DNA from: Chloroflexota bacterium
Lineage (GTDB): Bacteria; Chloroflexota; UBA11872
DNA length: 64,000 nucleotides
Assembly (NCBI GenBank): GCA_022824865.1
Contig: JAJDZD010000046.1
Span: forward strand, 62,001 to 126,000
Reading direction: 5' to 3'
Shown: one piece after another, positions 9,487-18,579 of the stretch
Numbering within the stretch: position 1 is the stretch's first letter
Layout of the letters: every line of letters starts with the position of its first letter
Position numbers and translations under genes: made by a program
Notes under the pieces: model-generated
The model's input: the letters and a program-made list of their open reading frames with translations, nothing else
Databases searched by the model: none
Told to the model about the DNA's origin: nothing

Positions 9487-10923
9487 ATGGAATCCACCTC
9501 CGTCGGACTCGTCGGCCTTGCGGTCATGGGCCGCAACCTCGCCCTCAACATCGAGCGCAACGGCTTTCCCATCACCGTTTTCAACCGCACTGTCGAACGC
9601 ACCGATGAGTTTCTGGCCGGCGACGCGGCGGGCACGTCCGTCCGCGGCGAGCGAACGTTGGAAGCATTCGTCTCATCGCTCCAGCTCCCCCGCCGCATCA
9701 TTCTCATGGTGCAGGCCGGCCGCGGCGTGGACGCTGTGTTGGACCAGCTCCTCCCGCTTTTGGCGCCCGGCGACGTGGTCATGGACGGGGGCAACTCGCT
9801 CTTCCACGACACCGCTCGACGCTTCGAACGCGTCCAGGCCACAGATGTCATGTTCCTCGGCACCGGCATTAGCGGCGGCGAATCGGGCGCCCTGCTCGGA
9901 CCATCCATCATGCCGGGCGGACCCTCGGCCGCTTACGAGGCCATGCGCCCCATCCTGGAGCGCATTGCCGCCAGGACTGACGACGGCCCTTGCACCGCCT
10001 ACTGCGGCGCTTCCAGCGCCGGGCACTACGTCAAGATGGTCCATAACGGCATCGAATACGGCGACATGCAGTTGATCGCCGAGTCCTATGCCGTGCTGAA
10101 GGCCGCCGGTCTCACCCCACCGGAGTTGGCCGACGTATTCAGCGACTGGAACGAAGGCGAGCTTGAGTCGTTCCTTATCCAGATCACCGCCGATGTCTTT
10201 CGAGTCCGCGATACCCAGGGCGATGGCTTTCTGATTGACCGCATTCTCGACGCCGCCGGACAAAAGGGCACCGGCCGCTGGATGTCACAGGACGCGCTTG
10301 AACTCGGCGTCCCAATCCCAACCATTGACGCCGCCGTCTGGTCCCGCAACATATCGGCCAGGAAGAACGAACGAGTCGCCGCCGCAGGCAGTCGCACGGC
10401 CCCAACCCTGCAGCGCACGGCGGACCTAGTCGACCAAGTCCGCCAGGCACTGTACGCCGCCAAGATCTGTTCTTACGCCCAGGGCATGGACTTGCTGCGC
10501 ACGGCCTCTCAAGAGCGAGACTACGGCATCGACCTGTCCGAAATGGCGCGCATCTGGAAAGCTGGCTGCATCATCCGCGCGCGCCTGCTGGGGCTGATCC
10601 AGGGCGCGTTCGGTGACGACCCGGACCTGCCCAATCTGATGGTCGAGCCATCCTTCGCCAGCCAGTTGGCCACCGCCCAGCCCGCCTGGCGTGCCGTCAT
10701 CGCCGCAGCCAAGGCCGCCGGTATCCCCTGCCCCGCTCTCAGCGCCTCGCTCGACTACTACGACGCGTACCACTCCGTCCGCCTGCCGGCCAACCTCATC
10801 CAGGCCCAGCGCGACTACTTCGGCGCCCATACCTACCAACGCACCGACCGGGAAGGGATCTTCCACACGCGATGGGAATCCGGCGCCAAGGCGGGAAGCG
10901 CCGCCAGCGACCCGGTGGGCTAG
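9487..10923 (+). CDS. gnd: 6-phosphogluconate dehydrogenase, decarboxylating
   Basis: Oxidises 6-phosphogluconate to ribulose 5-phosphate and CO2 in the oxidative pentose phosphate pathway, making NADPH. 478 residues, the usual length of the long homodimeric form. Evidence: Rossmann start GLAVMGRNLALNIERNG, the substrate loop GTGISGGESGALLGPS, the catalytic-site segment HYVKMVHNGIEYGDMQ with the conserved Lys, and the C-terminal tail AQRDYFGAHTYQRTD typical of this form. ATG at 9487 was chosen because it puts the Rossmann fold at the N-terminus. Confidence 0.96.
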   Translation: MESTSVGLVGLAVMGRNLALNIERNGFPITVFNRTVERTDEFLAGDAAGTSVRGERTLEAFVSSLQLPRRIILMVQAGRGVDAVLDQLLPLLAPGDVVMDGGNSLFHDTARRFERVQATDVMFLGTGISGGESGALLGPSIMPGGPSAAYEAMRPILERIAARTDDGPCTAYCGASSAGHYVKMVHNGIEYGDMQLIAESYAVLKAAGLTPPELADVFSDWNEGELESFLIQITADVFRVRDTQGDGFLIDRILDAAGQKGTGRWMSQDALELGVPIPTIDAAVWSRNISARKNERVAAAGSRTAPTLQRTADLVDQVRQALYAAKICSYAQGMDLLRTASQERDYGIDLSEMARIWKAGCIIRARLLGLIQGAFGDDPDLPNLMVEPSFASQLATAQPAWRAVIAAAKAAGIPCPALSASLDYYDAYHSVRLPANLIQAQRDYFGAHTYQRTDREGIFHTRWESGAKAGSAASDPVG

Positions 10924-10935
10924 CGGACCGTCGGC

Positions 10936-11421
10936 TTACCGCCGCTGTGCGATATGCCGCCGCAACAGCGGCAGAATTGCCTGCTGCTGCGCATTGTTGA
11001 GAAAAAGCGAAACATCGCCTCGCGCCGAGGAACGTAGTTGCACGACACCCCCGGCGCGCCGATACGTATCAAAGCTGTCCCACGTCCAGAACCTACCCGT
11101 ATGCAGGCCAACCCCGCGGTCCGTGAAGTAGTAGCTCACCGGAAACAGCAGCCAGCCCGCCACCAGCAACAACGACACTACGTCGGCACCCTCGGTCGTC
11201 CATGTCCCAGGCAACAACCGAATCCCTAGAAATATCCCCAGGATCAGCAGCAGATACCAGCGGTACAGCAGGATCCGCGCCCGAAACGACGTCCGCAGCT
11301 GCATCACCTCATGCCCCGGGCGCGACCGCGCCCACGGATTGAGCGTCCCACTTACCATCGCCCCATACACCAGCGCCGCCAGTGCGACGCTGAAGTAGCG
11401 GGTCAGGTCCGGCGCGTCCAA
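10936..11421 (-). CDS. Small membrane protein of unknown function
   Basis: 161 residues with two to three hydrophobic segments (about residues 9-25, 53-70 and 80-98) and a hydrophilic C-terminal 60 residues ending in VSLFLNNAQQQAILPLLRRH. The layout of short membrane anchor plus a small beta-rich tail (FTDRGVGLHTGRFWTWDSF) resembles bacterial PH-like membrane proteins, but I cannot place it in a family. It lies tail to tail with gnd (12-bp gap) and diverges from yebC. Confidence 0.5.
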   Translation of the reverse strand: MDAPDLTRYFSVALAALVYGAMVSGTLNPWARSRPGHEVMQLRTSFRARILLYRWYLLLILGIFLGIRLLPGTWTTEGADVVSLLLVAGWLLFPVSYYFTDRGVGLHTGRFWTWDSFDTYRRAGGVVQLRSSARGDVSLFLNNAQQQAILPLLRRHIAQRR

Positions 11422-11590
11422 GAGCCAAGTCCAAACGTCGATAGGCGGCCTCCCGCGATGCTAGCAGGACGCCAGAGAACCATCGGAATGCGGTCATGCA
11501 CGCGCGTTCCCGATCTTGCCCGCCGGACGGCTGAAACAGGCCCTGTCCTATACTCGCGAACTAGGCAATGTGCATGATGTCGCAACCCTG

Positions 11591-12343
11591 ATGGCCGGCC
11601 ACTCCAAGTGGGCGCAGATCAAGCGCCAAAAGGCCGTGACCGATGCTAAGCGCGGCCAGCTCTTCACCAAGCTGGGGCGCGATCTCACCATTGCCGCTCA
11701 GCATGGCGGCCCGGATCCAGCCGGCAACTTTCGGCTTGAGCAGGCCATTGCCAAGGCCAAAGCCGCCAACATGCCCAAGCACAACATCGAGCGGGCCATC
11801 CAGCGCGGCGTCGGCGGTGGGTCGGACGGCGGACTACTCGAAGAACTGCTCTACGAGGGGTACGCCGTGGACGGCGCCGGGCTGCTGATCGAGGTCGTGA
11901 CCGACAACCGCAACCGCTCCGTCGCCGAAGTTCGCAATGCGCTCAACCGTCTGGGTGGCACGCTGGCCGCCAGCGGGGCGGTCGCCTGGCAGTTTGAGAC
12001 GCGCGGGGCAATTGAAATCCGTCTCGACGGCCATGATCCGGAAGACCTCGAACTTGCCGCGATCGACCTTGGCGCTGTAGATGTTGAACACACCGACGCA
12101 TCGGTCTTCGTCTATACCGACGCAACCGACCTGGCTCGGGTCAAGACTGCACTGGCCGCTGAAGGCGCCGAAATCACCTCAGCCGAACTCACCAAGTCGC
12201 CCACCACGCCGATGACGCTGGCGGATGATCGTGCCGCCAGGGTGCTGGCCATAATCGATTCCATCGAGGATCTGGACGACGTCCGCCGCGTCCACACCAA
12301 CCTGGAACTCAGCGATTCGCTGCTCGAGCGAATCGGTGCCTGA
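11591..12343 (+). CDS. yebC: YebC/PmpR-family transcriptional regulator or translation factor
   Basis: 250 residues, the normal length. The diagnostic start MAGHSKWAQIKRQKAVTDA, then AANMPKHNIERAIQRGVGG, LIEVVTDNRNRSVAEVRN and GGTLAASGAVAWQFE are all family hallmarks. YebC proteins act as DNA-binding regulators or as ribosome-associated factors that help at proline stretches. ATG at 11591 is fixed by the MAGHSKW start. In many bacteria yebC precedes ruvC, as here. Confidence 0.95.
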   Translation: MAGHSKWAQIKRQKAVTDAKRGQLFTKLGRDLTIAAQHGGPDPAGNFRLEQAIAKAKAANMPKHNIERAIQRGVGGGSDGGLLEELLYEGYAVDGAGLLIEVVTDNRNRSVAEVRNALNRLGGTLAASGAVAWQFETRGAIEIRLDGHDPEDLELAAIDLGAVDVEHTDASVFVYTDATDLARVKTALAAEGAEITSAELTKSPTTPMTLADDRAARVLAIIDSIEDLDDVRRVHTNLELSDSLLERIGA

Positions 12344-12380
12344 GCCCGGCCGGTTGACCTCCTCCGTATCGCTGCCAGAC

Positions 12381-12413
12381 CAAAGCCGAGGGCACTAGTG
12401 CCGGGCGGCTTTG
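12381..12413. other. Imperfect inverted repeat between yebC and ruvC
   Basis: Outer arms CAAAGCCG and CGGCTTTG flank an inner palindrome GGCACTAGTGCC with short mismatched bulges. It sits 38 bp after the yebC stop and 29 bp before ruvC. There is no T-tract, so a Rho-independent terminator is not well supported; it could attenuate read-through or be an mRNA structure. Confidence 0.45.
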
Positions 12414-12441
12414 AGGCTGGCCCAGTTAGAGGACCCTGCAA

Positions 12442-12942
12442 GTGCTGACGCTCGGTATTGATCCGGGCACGGCCCGGTTTGGCTTCGGACTGATCGAAGG
12501 CGACCGCAATACGCACCACGTAACCCACGGCTGTCTCACCACGCCGGCGGGCCAGCCGCTGGGCACTCGGCTCGCGCGGATTCGCGACGGATTACAGCGG
12601 CTGTTCGAACGGCATGCCGTCACCGATGTCGCCATCGAGCGTCTCGGCTATGCCCGTCGTCTCACCTCCGCCGTCGACGTCTCGCACTCCATCGCCGTCG
12701 CCCACTTGGTGGCTGCGGATCACGGCGTGCCAGTCGAGGAGTACGCCCCGCCCGAGATCAAGCTCGCCGTCACTGGCTATGGCGGCGCCGACAAGGACAG
12801 CGTGCAGGAAATGGTCCGGCGCTTCCTCGAACTCGAGCGTCCGCCCCGGCCCGATCACGCATCCGACGCCCTGGCGGTCGCGATCTGCCATGTCAATTCC
12901 TACGAGACCCGCGCGTTGGAACGGGAGGTCGGCGCCAGGTGA
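12442..12942 (+). CDS. ruvC: Holliday junction resolvase RuvC
   Basis: Cuts Holliday junctions symmetrically with RuvAB. 166 residues. The RNase H-like fold is shown by LGIDPGTARFGFGLIE (first catalytic Asp), the Glu in DVAIERLGYAR, and the C-terminal acidic cluster RPDHASDALAVAICH. It starts with GTG at 12442 behind an AGAGGA-like ribosome site. The stop overlaps the GTG of ruvA by four bases, implying translational coupling. Confidence 0.96.
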   Translation: MLTLGIDPGTARFGFGLIEGDRNTHHVTHGCLTTPAGQPLGTRLARIRDGLQRLFERHAVTDVAIERLGYARRLTSAVDVSHSIAVAHLVAADHGVPVEEYAPPEIKLAVTGYGGADKDSVQEMVRRFLELERPPRPDHASDALAVAICHVNSYETRALEREVGAR

Positions 12943-13529
12943 TCGCAGAGCTGCGCGGCGAGGTGATCGACCGGCGCGAGGACAGTTTGGTTGTGCTTGC
13001 TGACGGCACCGGCATCGGTCTCGAAGTGATGGTCCCGGATCGAGCGCTGGCTGATGGCGAGTCACATGTCCGTCTCTTCACCTCGCTCCACGTCGCCACC
13101 GACGGCCCCATGCTCGCCGGCTTTGGAACCCCGGAAGAACTCCGCGTATTCAAGGCTCTTCTCAATGTGAACGGCGTCGGACCCCGCATGGCCGTTCGCG
13201 TTCTCTCCACCCATCCCGCCAGTCGCATCTACGAGGCCCTGGACCAGGAAGATCCCAAGCCTCTCCAGGCGGTCTCCGGTATAGGCGCGCGAACCGCCAA
13301 CCGGATCATTCTCGAGCTCCGCGGCAAACTCGTCCCTGAGGACAAGGCTCCGGCTGAGACTGCCGACGACGAGAACACCCGCGAGGTCCTCGACGCCCTT
13401 CTTGGTCTCGGCTACACCCGAACCGAGGCAACCATCGCCCTCAACCAGACTATCGGCGAGCCACTGTCGGTCGAAGCCCGGATCGCTGCCGCCTTGCGTG
13501 ATCTCGGTGGCCGAGGCCGTCCGGCGTGA
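12939..13529 (+). CDS. ruvA: Holliday junction branch migration protein RuvA
   Basis: Tetrameric junction-binding subunit that loads the RuvB motors. 196 residues: OB-fold N-terminus ([19 protein letters not shown]), helix-hairpin-helix pairs ([16 protein letters not shown] and [19 protein letters not shown]), an acidic flexible linker, and a C-terminal RuvB-contact domain ([16 protein letters not shown]). It starts with GTG overlapping the ruvC stop and ends in a GTGA overlap with ruvB. Confidence 0.96.
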   Translation: MIAELRGEVIDRREDSLVVLADGTGIGLEVMVPDRALADGESHVRLFTSLHVATDGPMLAGFGTPEELRVFKALLNVNGVGPRMAVRVLSTHPASRIYEALDQEDPKPLQAVSGIGARTANRIILELRGKLVPEDKAPAETADDENTREVLDALLGLGYTRTEATIALNQTIGEPLSVEARIAAALRDLGGRGRPA

Positions 13530-14560
13530 ACGAGCGCGTCGTCGCCGTAGAGTCAGGCGCCGGCGACCAGCGGCTGGATCGCGCCCTCCGTCCCCGCGAC
13601 CTTTCTGACGACGAATTCATCGGCCAGGAAGGTGTCAAGCGCGCGCTTCGCCTCATGATCCAGGCGGCCAGGCAGCGCGAAGAACCCGTCGATCACATTC
13701 TCCTCGGCGGCCCCCCCGGCCTCGGCAAGACCACGCTCGCCCACATCGTGGCCAATGAGATGGGTGGGCGCCTCCGAGTCACCTCCGGCCCAGCCCTCGA
13801 ACGGCCCGGCGACCTCGCCTCTACCCTCAGCAGTCTCGACGCCGCCGAAGTCCTTTTCATCGACGAAATCCACCGCCTCGGCAAGACGGTCGAGGAGATT
13901 CTCTACCCGGCCATGGAAGACTTTGCCCTCGACATCGTCGTCGGCGCGGGAAAGGCTTCAGCCCGTACCTATCGCCTCGCCCTGCCCCACTTCACCGTCG
14001 TCGGTGCCACCACCAGCGCCGGCTCTCTCACGTCCGCTCTTCGCGACCGCTTTGGCGCGGTCCACCGCCTCGAGTTCTACAGCGCCGGGGAATGCGCCCG
14101 CATCGTCCTGCGTTCGGCCGAGATTCTCGGCGTCGACATCACCGACGCCGGCGCGCTCGCCATCGCCCAGCGCTCCCGCGGCACCGCCCGCGTCTGCAAC
14201 CGGTTGCTCCGACGCGTCCGAGACTTCGCCCAGGTCGAGGCGGACGGCATCATCACCGACACCGTGGCCGCCCAGGCCCTCGCCGAACTCGACGTGGACA
14301 GCCAGGGCCTCGACGCCATGGACCGCCGCATCCTCACCACGCTCATGGACGCCTTCGCCGGCGGGCCGGCCGGCCTTCAAGCCCTGGCCGCCACCCTCGC
14401 CGAAGACGTTCCCACTCTTGAGTCCTACTACGAACCCTTCCTCCTTCAGGCCGGCTTCATCGCCCGCACCCCTCGCGGTCGTGTCGTTACGCGCCTCGCC
14501 TACGAACACCTCAACCGCGCTCCCCCGCGCACCGCGCCCGAGCAGGCGGCGCTGCTCTGA
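13526..14560 (+). CDS. ruvB: Holliday junction helicase RuvB
   Basis: AAA+ motor that drives branch migration. 344 residues: Walker [14 protein letters not shown], Walker [11 protein letters not shown], sensor segment [20 protein letters not shown] with the arginine finger region, and the C-terminal winged helix ([22 protein letters not shown]). The first 20 residues precede the usual [15 protein letters not shown] start. GTG at 13526 overlaps the ruvA stop, so the three ruv genes form one coupled unit. Confidence 0.97.
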   Translation: MNERVVAVESGAGDQRLDRALRPRDLSDDEFIGQEGVKRALRLMIQAARQREEPVDHILLGGPPGLGKTTLAHIVANEMGGRLRVTSGPALERPGDLASTLSSLDAAEVLFIDEIHRLGKTVEEILYPAMEDFALDIVVGAGKASARTYRLALPHFTVVGATTSAGSLTSALRDRFGAVHRLEFYSAGECARIVLRSAEILGVDITDAGALAIAQRSRGTARVCNRLLRRVRDFAQVEADGIITDTVAAQALAELDVDSQGLDAMDRRILTTLMDAFAGGPAGLQALAATLAEDVPTLESYYEPFLLQAGFIARTPRGRVVTRLAYEHLNRAPPRTAPEQAALL

Positions 14561-14561
14561 C

Positions 14562-14858
14562 GTGGAACCCGAACCCCTATGCACCCAACGGCTCCACGCA
14601 ACTATCCGAGGCCGCGTGCAAGGCGTTGGCTTCCGCTTTTTCGTCGCCCGCGTGGGCCGACGACTCGGCCTGCACGGCCACGTACGCAACCTTCCCGACC
14701 ACCGTCGCGTGGAGGTAATCGCCCAGGGACCGCGTCCGGCGCTGGAGGCACTCGTCCAGGAGTTGCAGGTTGGACCGCCCCTTGCCATCGTCGAATCGGT
14801 TACTGTGGCGTGGGCAGCGCCCGACGGCGACCTGCCGGCGTTCGCGATTCGCGCATGA
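14562..14858 (+). CDS. acyP: Acylphosphatase
   Basis: Small enzyme hydrolysing acyl phosphates. 98 residues with the family signature GRVQGVGFRFFVAR, in which the Arg binds the carboxyl-phosphate, and the catalytic Asn in HVRNLPDHRRVEV. The start is taken as GTG at 14562, one base after the ruvB stop; a start at the internal CTG is less likely. It belongs to the same transcript as ruvCAB. Confidence 0.88.
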   Translation: MEPEPLCTQRLHATIRGRVQGVGFRFFVARVGRRLGLHGHVRNLPDHRRVEVIAQGPRPALEALVQELQVGPPLAIVESVTVAWAAPDGDLPAFAIRA

Positions 14859-14868
14859 GGGTCAAGTG

Positions 14869-16110
14869 ATGCAGCACCTCCCGGACTCCCGAACGCACAC
14901 TCGCGGGAACGTAACCCCGACGCGTGAGCGCCACCGCGGTATGCAAGCGCTTGCCTGGCTCTCGTTGCTCGTCGCGCTCAGTCTTCTCGTCACGGCCATC
15001 CTCTACATCCCCGGCGCCGTCGGCGCCGTGTTCGGCGGCGTCAGCGAATCGCGCCCAACGTCGGCAACGGTTCTGGAAGGCACCGTCCTGGTCCAGCCCC
15101 CTGCCACCGCCACCTGGCAGGGACTCGCTACCCGGGCCGAGCTCGCCGAGGGCACGCGTCTCCGGACCGACGACCGATCACGAGCCTTCCTGCGCACCCG
15201 GGAAGGCTCCACCGCGCTCCTCTACAACGACACCGAGCTTGCCGTGCAGCGCATGCGCTACGGCCGCTTCAACCCAGCCCTTCAGGACAGCGTTCTGCGG
15301 CTCTTCAACGGCCGGGTGCAAATCGGCGTTGCGCAACACCCAGTGACGCCTGAACGCCGCATCACCGTCCTCGCCGCCGAGGGTCGCCTCGACCTCCGCG
15401 AAGGCACCTACAGGGTCGAGATGGAAGCGGACGGCGCCGTGCATCTCAGCGTGCGGCAGGGCACCGCCTTGGTCTGGCTTGGCAGTCGCGTCGTGGAAGC
15501 GCCCGCCGGTCGGCGCGTTGTGCTGCAACCCGACGGAAGCATCCTGGGTCCCCTCCCGCTCGAGCGCGATCTTCTCCGTGACCCCCTGCTCGACCACCTG
15601 ACGGACGGAACCGCCTGGACCGCATTTGTCGTCACCGAGGCCGGAACTTCTGGCACCGTGACCCCCCAGCCGACCGCTGTCTGGTTCGAACGCCAGACCC
15701 CCGACGGAAGCACCGACCGCCACGGTGAAAGCGGTATCGTTCAGGATCTGGACCGCGACGTTCGCGATTATGTCAACTTGAGTCTGCGCGCCGACGTTCG
15801 TACCGATCGTCAGACCCTCTCCGGCGGCGGTACCGCCGGCACCGAGTACCCCCTCATGCTGCGCCTTACCTACCTCGACGCCGAAGGCCGCGAGCAAATC
15901 TGGGCCACGGGCTTCTACCACCAAAACGACGCCGGCCTCAGCGTCAAGCTCGGACGCCAGATTCCCCTCGGCGAATGGATCGCCTTTGACCACCCCACCC
16001 TGCTGCAGGAAATTCGCCCCGCTCCCGTTCGCCTGCGCAGGCTTGAAGTCCTCGGCAGCGGCTGGGAATACCGCTCCGCCGTCCGCCGCGTGGAGCTGAC
16101 CGGCTATTAG
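14869..16110 (+). CDS. FecR-like single-pass membrane protein
   Basis: About 413 residues with one membrane helix (residues about 28-50) and a large extracytoplasmic part. The first half (about 65-230) reads as a FecR-type beta domain (ATVLEGTVLVQ, EGTRLRTDDRSRAFLRTREG, RLFNGRVQIGV, REGTYRVEMEADG), which in other proteins senses or scaffolds at the cell surface. The second half is beta-rich and unassigned. GTG at 14866 directly precedes ATG 14869, so either may be used. No sigma factor or TonB receptor is near, so a classical FecIR role is unlikely. Confidence 0.7.
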   Translation: MQHLPDSRTHTRGNVTPTRERHRGMQALAWLSLLVALSLLVTAILYIPGAVGAVFGGVSESRPTSATVLEGTVLVQPPATATWQGLATRAELAEGTRLRTDDRSRAFLRTREGSTALLYNDTELAVQRMRYGRFNPALQDSVLRLFNGRVQIGVAQHPVTPERRITVLAAEGRLDLREGTYRVEMEADGAVHLSVRQGTALVWLGSRVVEAPAGRRVVLQPDGSILGPLPLERDLLRDPLLDHLTDGTAWTAFVVTEAGTSGTVTPQPTAVWFERQTPDGSTDRHGESGIVQDLDRDVRDYVNLSLRADVRTDRQTLSGGGTAGTEYPLMLRLTYLDAEGREQIWATGFYHQNDAGLSVKLGRQIPLGEWIAFDHPTLLQEIRPAPVRLRRLEVLGSGWEYRSAVRRVELTGY

Positions 16111-16489
16111 CCCCGCCAGACCCCGCCTCACCGCCGGCGTCGACGCCATAGAAATCGCCCGCATTCAGGCCGCCCTCGACCGCTTCGGCGAGCGTTTCAT
16201 CCACCGCCTCTACACCGAACGCGAGCAGCAGTATTGCCGTGGTCGCGCCGAAGAACTCGCCGCTCGCTTCGCCGGCAAGGAAGCCATCTCCAAGGCCCTC
16301 GGCACCGGCATGCGCGGCGTCCTCTGGCGCGAGCTTGAAATCCTGAACGACCGCCGCGGCAAACCCACCGTCAATCTGCACGGCGCCGCCGCTGCTCGTG
16401 CCCGCGAGCTCGGCCTCACCGCCTTCGAAATCAGCCTCACCCACAGTCGCGAACTCGCCATCGCCTTCGTCGTCGCCACCGCGGACTGA
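16106..16489 (+). CDS. acpS: Holo-[acyl-carrier-protein] synthase
   Basis: Transfers phosphopantetheine from CoA to acyl carrier protein. About 127 residues, with the magnesium-binding Asp in TAGVDAIEIARI and the FAGKEAISKALGTG helix with the second metal ligand, then ILNDRRGKP and FEISLTHSRELAIAFVVA, all family hallmarks. No ATG, GTG or TTG exists between the upstream in-frame TGA and the GVD motif. The only start-like codon at a fitting place is ATT at 16106-16108, which overlaps the TAG of the FecR-like gene. The family call is strong; the start is a guess. Confidence 0.88.
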   Translation: MSPARPRLTAGVDAIEIARIQAALDRFGERFIHRLYTEREQQYCRGRAEELAARFAGKEAISKALGTGMRGVLWRELEILNDRRGKPTVNLHGAAAARARELGLTAFEISLTHSRELAIAFVVATAD

Positions 16490-16494
16490 CCATC

Positions 16495-18099
16495 GTGATC
16501 GGCGCGCAAAGCGCGGGACCCCGCCCAGCCTTCAACCGCATCGTCACCGCGGCGGAAATGCGAGCCCTTGAGACTCAGGCACCTCCCGGCGTCAACCTCA
16601 TGCAGAACGCCGGCCACGCCATCGCCGCCGCCATCCTGCGCCGCACAGGATCCCTGGGCGCCCGCTTCGTCGTCGTGCTGGTCGGTCCCGGTGACAACGG
16701 CGGCGACGCCCTCATCGCCGCTGCCCGCCTTGCCGCTACTGGCGCACGCGTCATCGCCTGGGCCTCCCGTCAACGGCCCAACGACCCGCTCGTCACGGCC
16801 GCAACCGCTCGTGGCGTTCGCTGGCGCATCTGGAGCGGCGAGCCGCGTCCGCTTGCCGATGACGTTCGTCAGGCGTTCTGCATCGTGGACGGACTCCTTG
16901 GCATCGGCAGCAGCCCACCCTTGCGCGGCCCCATCGCCGAGATTCTGGCTGCTCTGCCGGCTGAGACCGGGCAAATGCGCTTCGCCGTCGACATTCCCAG
17001 TGGAATCGACGCGGACACCGGCGCCGTCGACCCGTCGGCGTTTCAAGCCGACGTCACACTGGCTACTGGTCCCCTGAAGTTTGGCACGCTCCTCCACCCC
17101 GCCATTGAATTCGCCGGCCGCCAGATCGAGCTCGACATCGGGCTCCCCGCCCGAACGTACGCGCCGCTTCGAATCTCAAGCATCAGCGCCCGCATGGCGC
17201 GTCGTCTGTTGCCCGTGCGCCCGCTGGATGGCCATAAGGGCACCTTTGGACGCCTGGCCATCGTGGCCGGCTCATCGCGTTACCGTGGTGCGGCCGCGCT
17301 CGCCACAGTCGCCGCGTTACGCGCCGGTGCCGGACTGGTCAACCTCGCGTCGGTCGAACCGGCCTGCGCCGCTACCGCCGCCAGGGCGCCGGCCGCAACG
17401 TTCGTGCCGCTTCCAGCCACACCGTCAGGCCACCTACAGGCCAGTCCCGCCGCCGTCGCGGCATCGTTGGCTCAACCCGACGCGCTCTTGCTCGGTCCTG
17501 GTCTGGGCCGCAGTGAGTCGGGCGATGCGCTCGTCTATGGCCTGATTGACACGCTGTCGGACACGCCAATGGTCATCGATGCCGACGGTCTCAACGCACT
17601 GGCCGACCGTGCCGATCTCATGGATGCGCTCGGTCCCGGATGCGTGCTTACCCCGCACCCGGGCGAACTCGCGCGGCTCCTGCGACTGGGTGCACCGCCC
17701 GAAGGCCGTGAACGGCTCGTGGCTGCCAGGGACCTGGTTGCCCGAACGCGGGCCATCGTCGTGTCGAAGGGCTCACCGACGTTCGTTTGCGTCGATTCGC
17801 GGGTGCGAATCCTCGCCCGTCCCAACCCCGCCCTGGCCGCCGCAGGTTCCGGCGACGTGCTGGCCGGCGCCATCGCCTCGTTGCTGGCCCAGGGACTTCC
17901 AGCCGCGGACGCGGCCGCCCTGGGCGTCTGGGTCCACAGCCGCGCGGCTCGAATCGCCGGCGGCCGGGACGATCGCGGCGTGCCGATGGAACAGGTCGCG
18001 GCCGCCATGGGAGCGGCTGTCAACCTGAGGTACGGAAGACCTCGTCGCGGCCGGTGGCGAAGGCGCCACCGGCGCCGGCGTCAATCGGGTGCGCCGTAG
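16495..18099 (+). CDS. nnr: Bifunctional NAD(P)HX epimerase/dehydratase
   Basis: Repairs hydrated NADH and NADPH. 534 residues. The N-terminal YjeF_N epimerase domain shows VTAAEMRALE, VLVGPGDNGGDALIAARLA and FAVDIPSGIDADTG. The C-terminal carbohydrate-kinase-like dehydratase domain shows KGTFGRLAIVAGS, LLGPGLGRSES, VIDADGLNALAD, VLTPHPGELARLL and ALAAAGSGDVLAGAIASLLAQG. It starts with GTG at 16495, six bases after acpS, a common pairing. The last 19 bases overlap the 3' end of recX on the other strand. Confidence 0.93.
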   Translation: MIGAQSAGPRPAFNRIVTAAEMRALETQAPPGVNLMQNAGHAIAAAILRRTGSLGARFVVVLVGPGDNGGDALIAAARLAATGARVIAWASRQRPNDPLVTAATARGVRWRIWSGEPRPLADDVRQAFCIVDGLLGIGSSPPLRGPIAEILAALPAETGQMRFAVDIPSGIDADTGAVDPSAFQADVTLATGPLKFGTLLHPAIEFAGRQIELDIGLPARTYAPLRISSISARMARRLLPVRPLDGHKGTFGRLAIVAGSSRYRGAAALATVAALRAGAGLVNLASVEPACAATAARAPAATFVPLPATPSGHLQASPAAVAASLAQPDALLLGPGLGRSESGDALVYGLIDTLSDTPMVIDADGLNALADRADLMDALGPGCVLTPHPGELARLLRLGAPPEGRERLVAARDLVARTRAIVVSKGSPTFVCVDSRVRILARPNPALAAAGSGDVLAGAIASLLAQGLPAADAAALGVWVHSRAARIAGGRDDRGVPMEQVAAAMGAAVNLRYGRPRRGRWRRRHRRRRQSGAP

Positions 18100-18566
18100 G
18101 TTTCCCACAGCTCGGTCACCAGCGACTCGGCTGTCGAATGCTCGAATCCCCGCCGCACCAGGAATGCCCCCAAGCGCTGCCGAAACTCCCCAAACCCACG
18201 TCCCTGCAACCGTTGCGCCTGTCGCTCCGCCACCGGCCGCGCAATCTCAAGCTCGTCGCCGTAACCCGCCTCTAAGGCGCAGGAGGCCACTTCCGCGCTG
18301 ACACCCTTTGCCTCCAATTCCTCCGCCACCAGCCGCCGACCGCGAGCCCGGCGTTCGGTCCGAGCGCGGATCACCGCCGCCGCAAACTCCGCATCGTTGA
18401 CGTAGCCCAACTCTCGCAACCGCTCCAGCACGCCTTCGACTTCCTCGGCGTCCACGCCTCGCGCATCCAGCCGACGACGCACCTCGGCTTCCGATCGCGA
18501 GCGCGACGCAAGAAACCGCAGGGCAATGGTCATTGGATCGGCGCGTCGGCCGCGACGAGCCGCCAT
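18081..18566 (-). CDS. recX: Regulatory protein RecX
   Basis: Modulates RecA filaments. About 161 residues of three-helix repeats: ALRFLASRSRSEAEVRRRL, GYVNDAEFAAAVIRAR with RARGRRLVAEELEAKGV, and RLGAFLVRRGFEHSTAESLV. The start was taken at ATG 18566, 13 bp after the plsY stop. An in-frame ATG at 18617 would add 17 residues but overlap plsY by 38 bp. The gene ends inside the 3' end of nnr on the opposite strand. Confidence 0.85.
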   Translation of the reverse strand: MAARRGRRADPMTIALRFLASRSRSEAEVRRRLDARGVDAEEVEGVLERLRELGYVNDAEFAAAVIRARTERRARGRRLVAEELEAKGVSAEVASCALEAGYGDELEIARPVAERQAQRLQGRGFGEFRQRLGAFLVRRGFEHSTAESLVTELWETYGAPD

Positions 18567-18579
18567 CAGGGGCGCTGGC

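Noticed and set aside
14866-16110. FecR partner of a FecI-type sigma factor
   Set aside because: No sigma factor or TonB-dependent receptor lies near, and the gene sits between ruvB-acyP and acpS-nnr.
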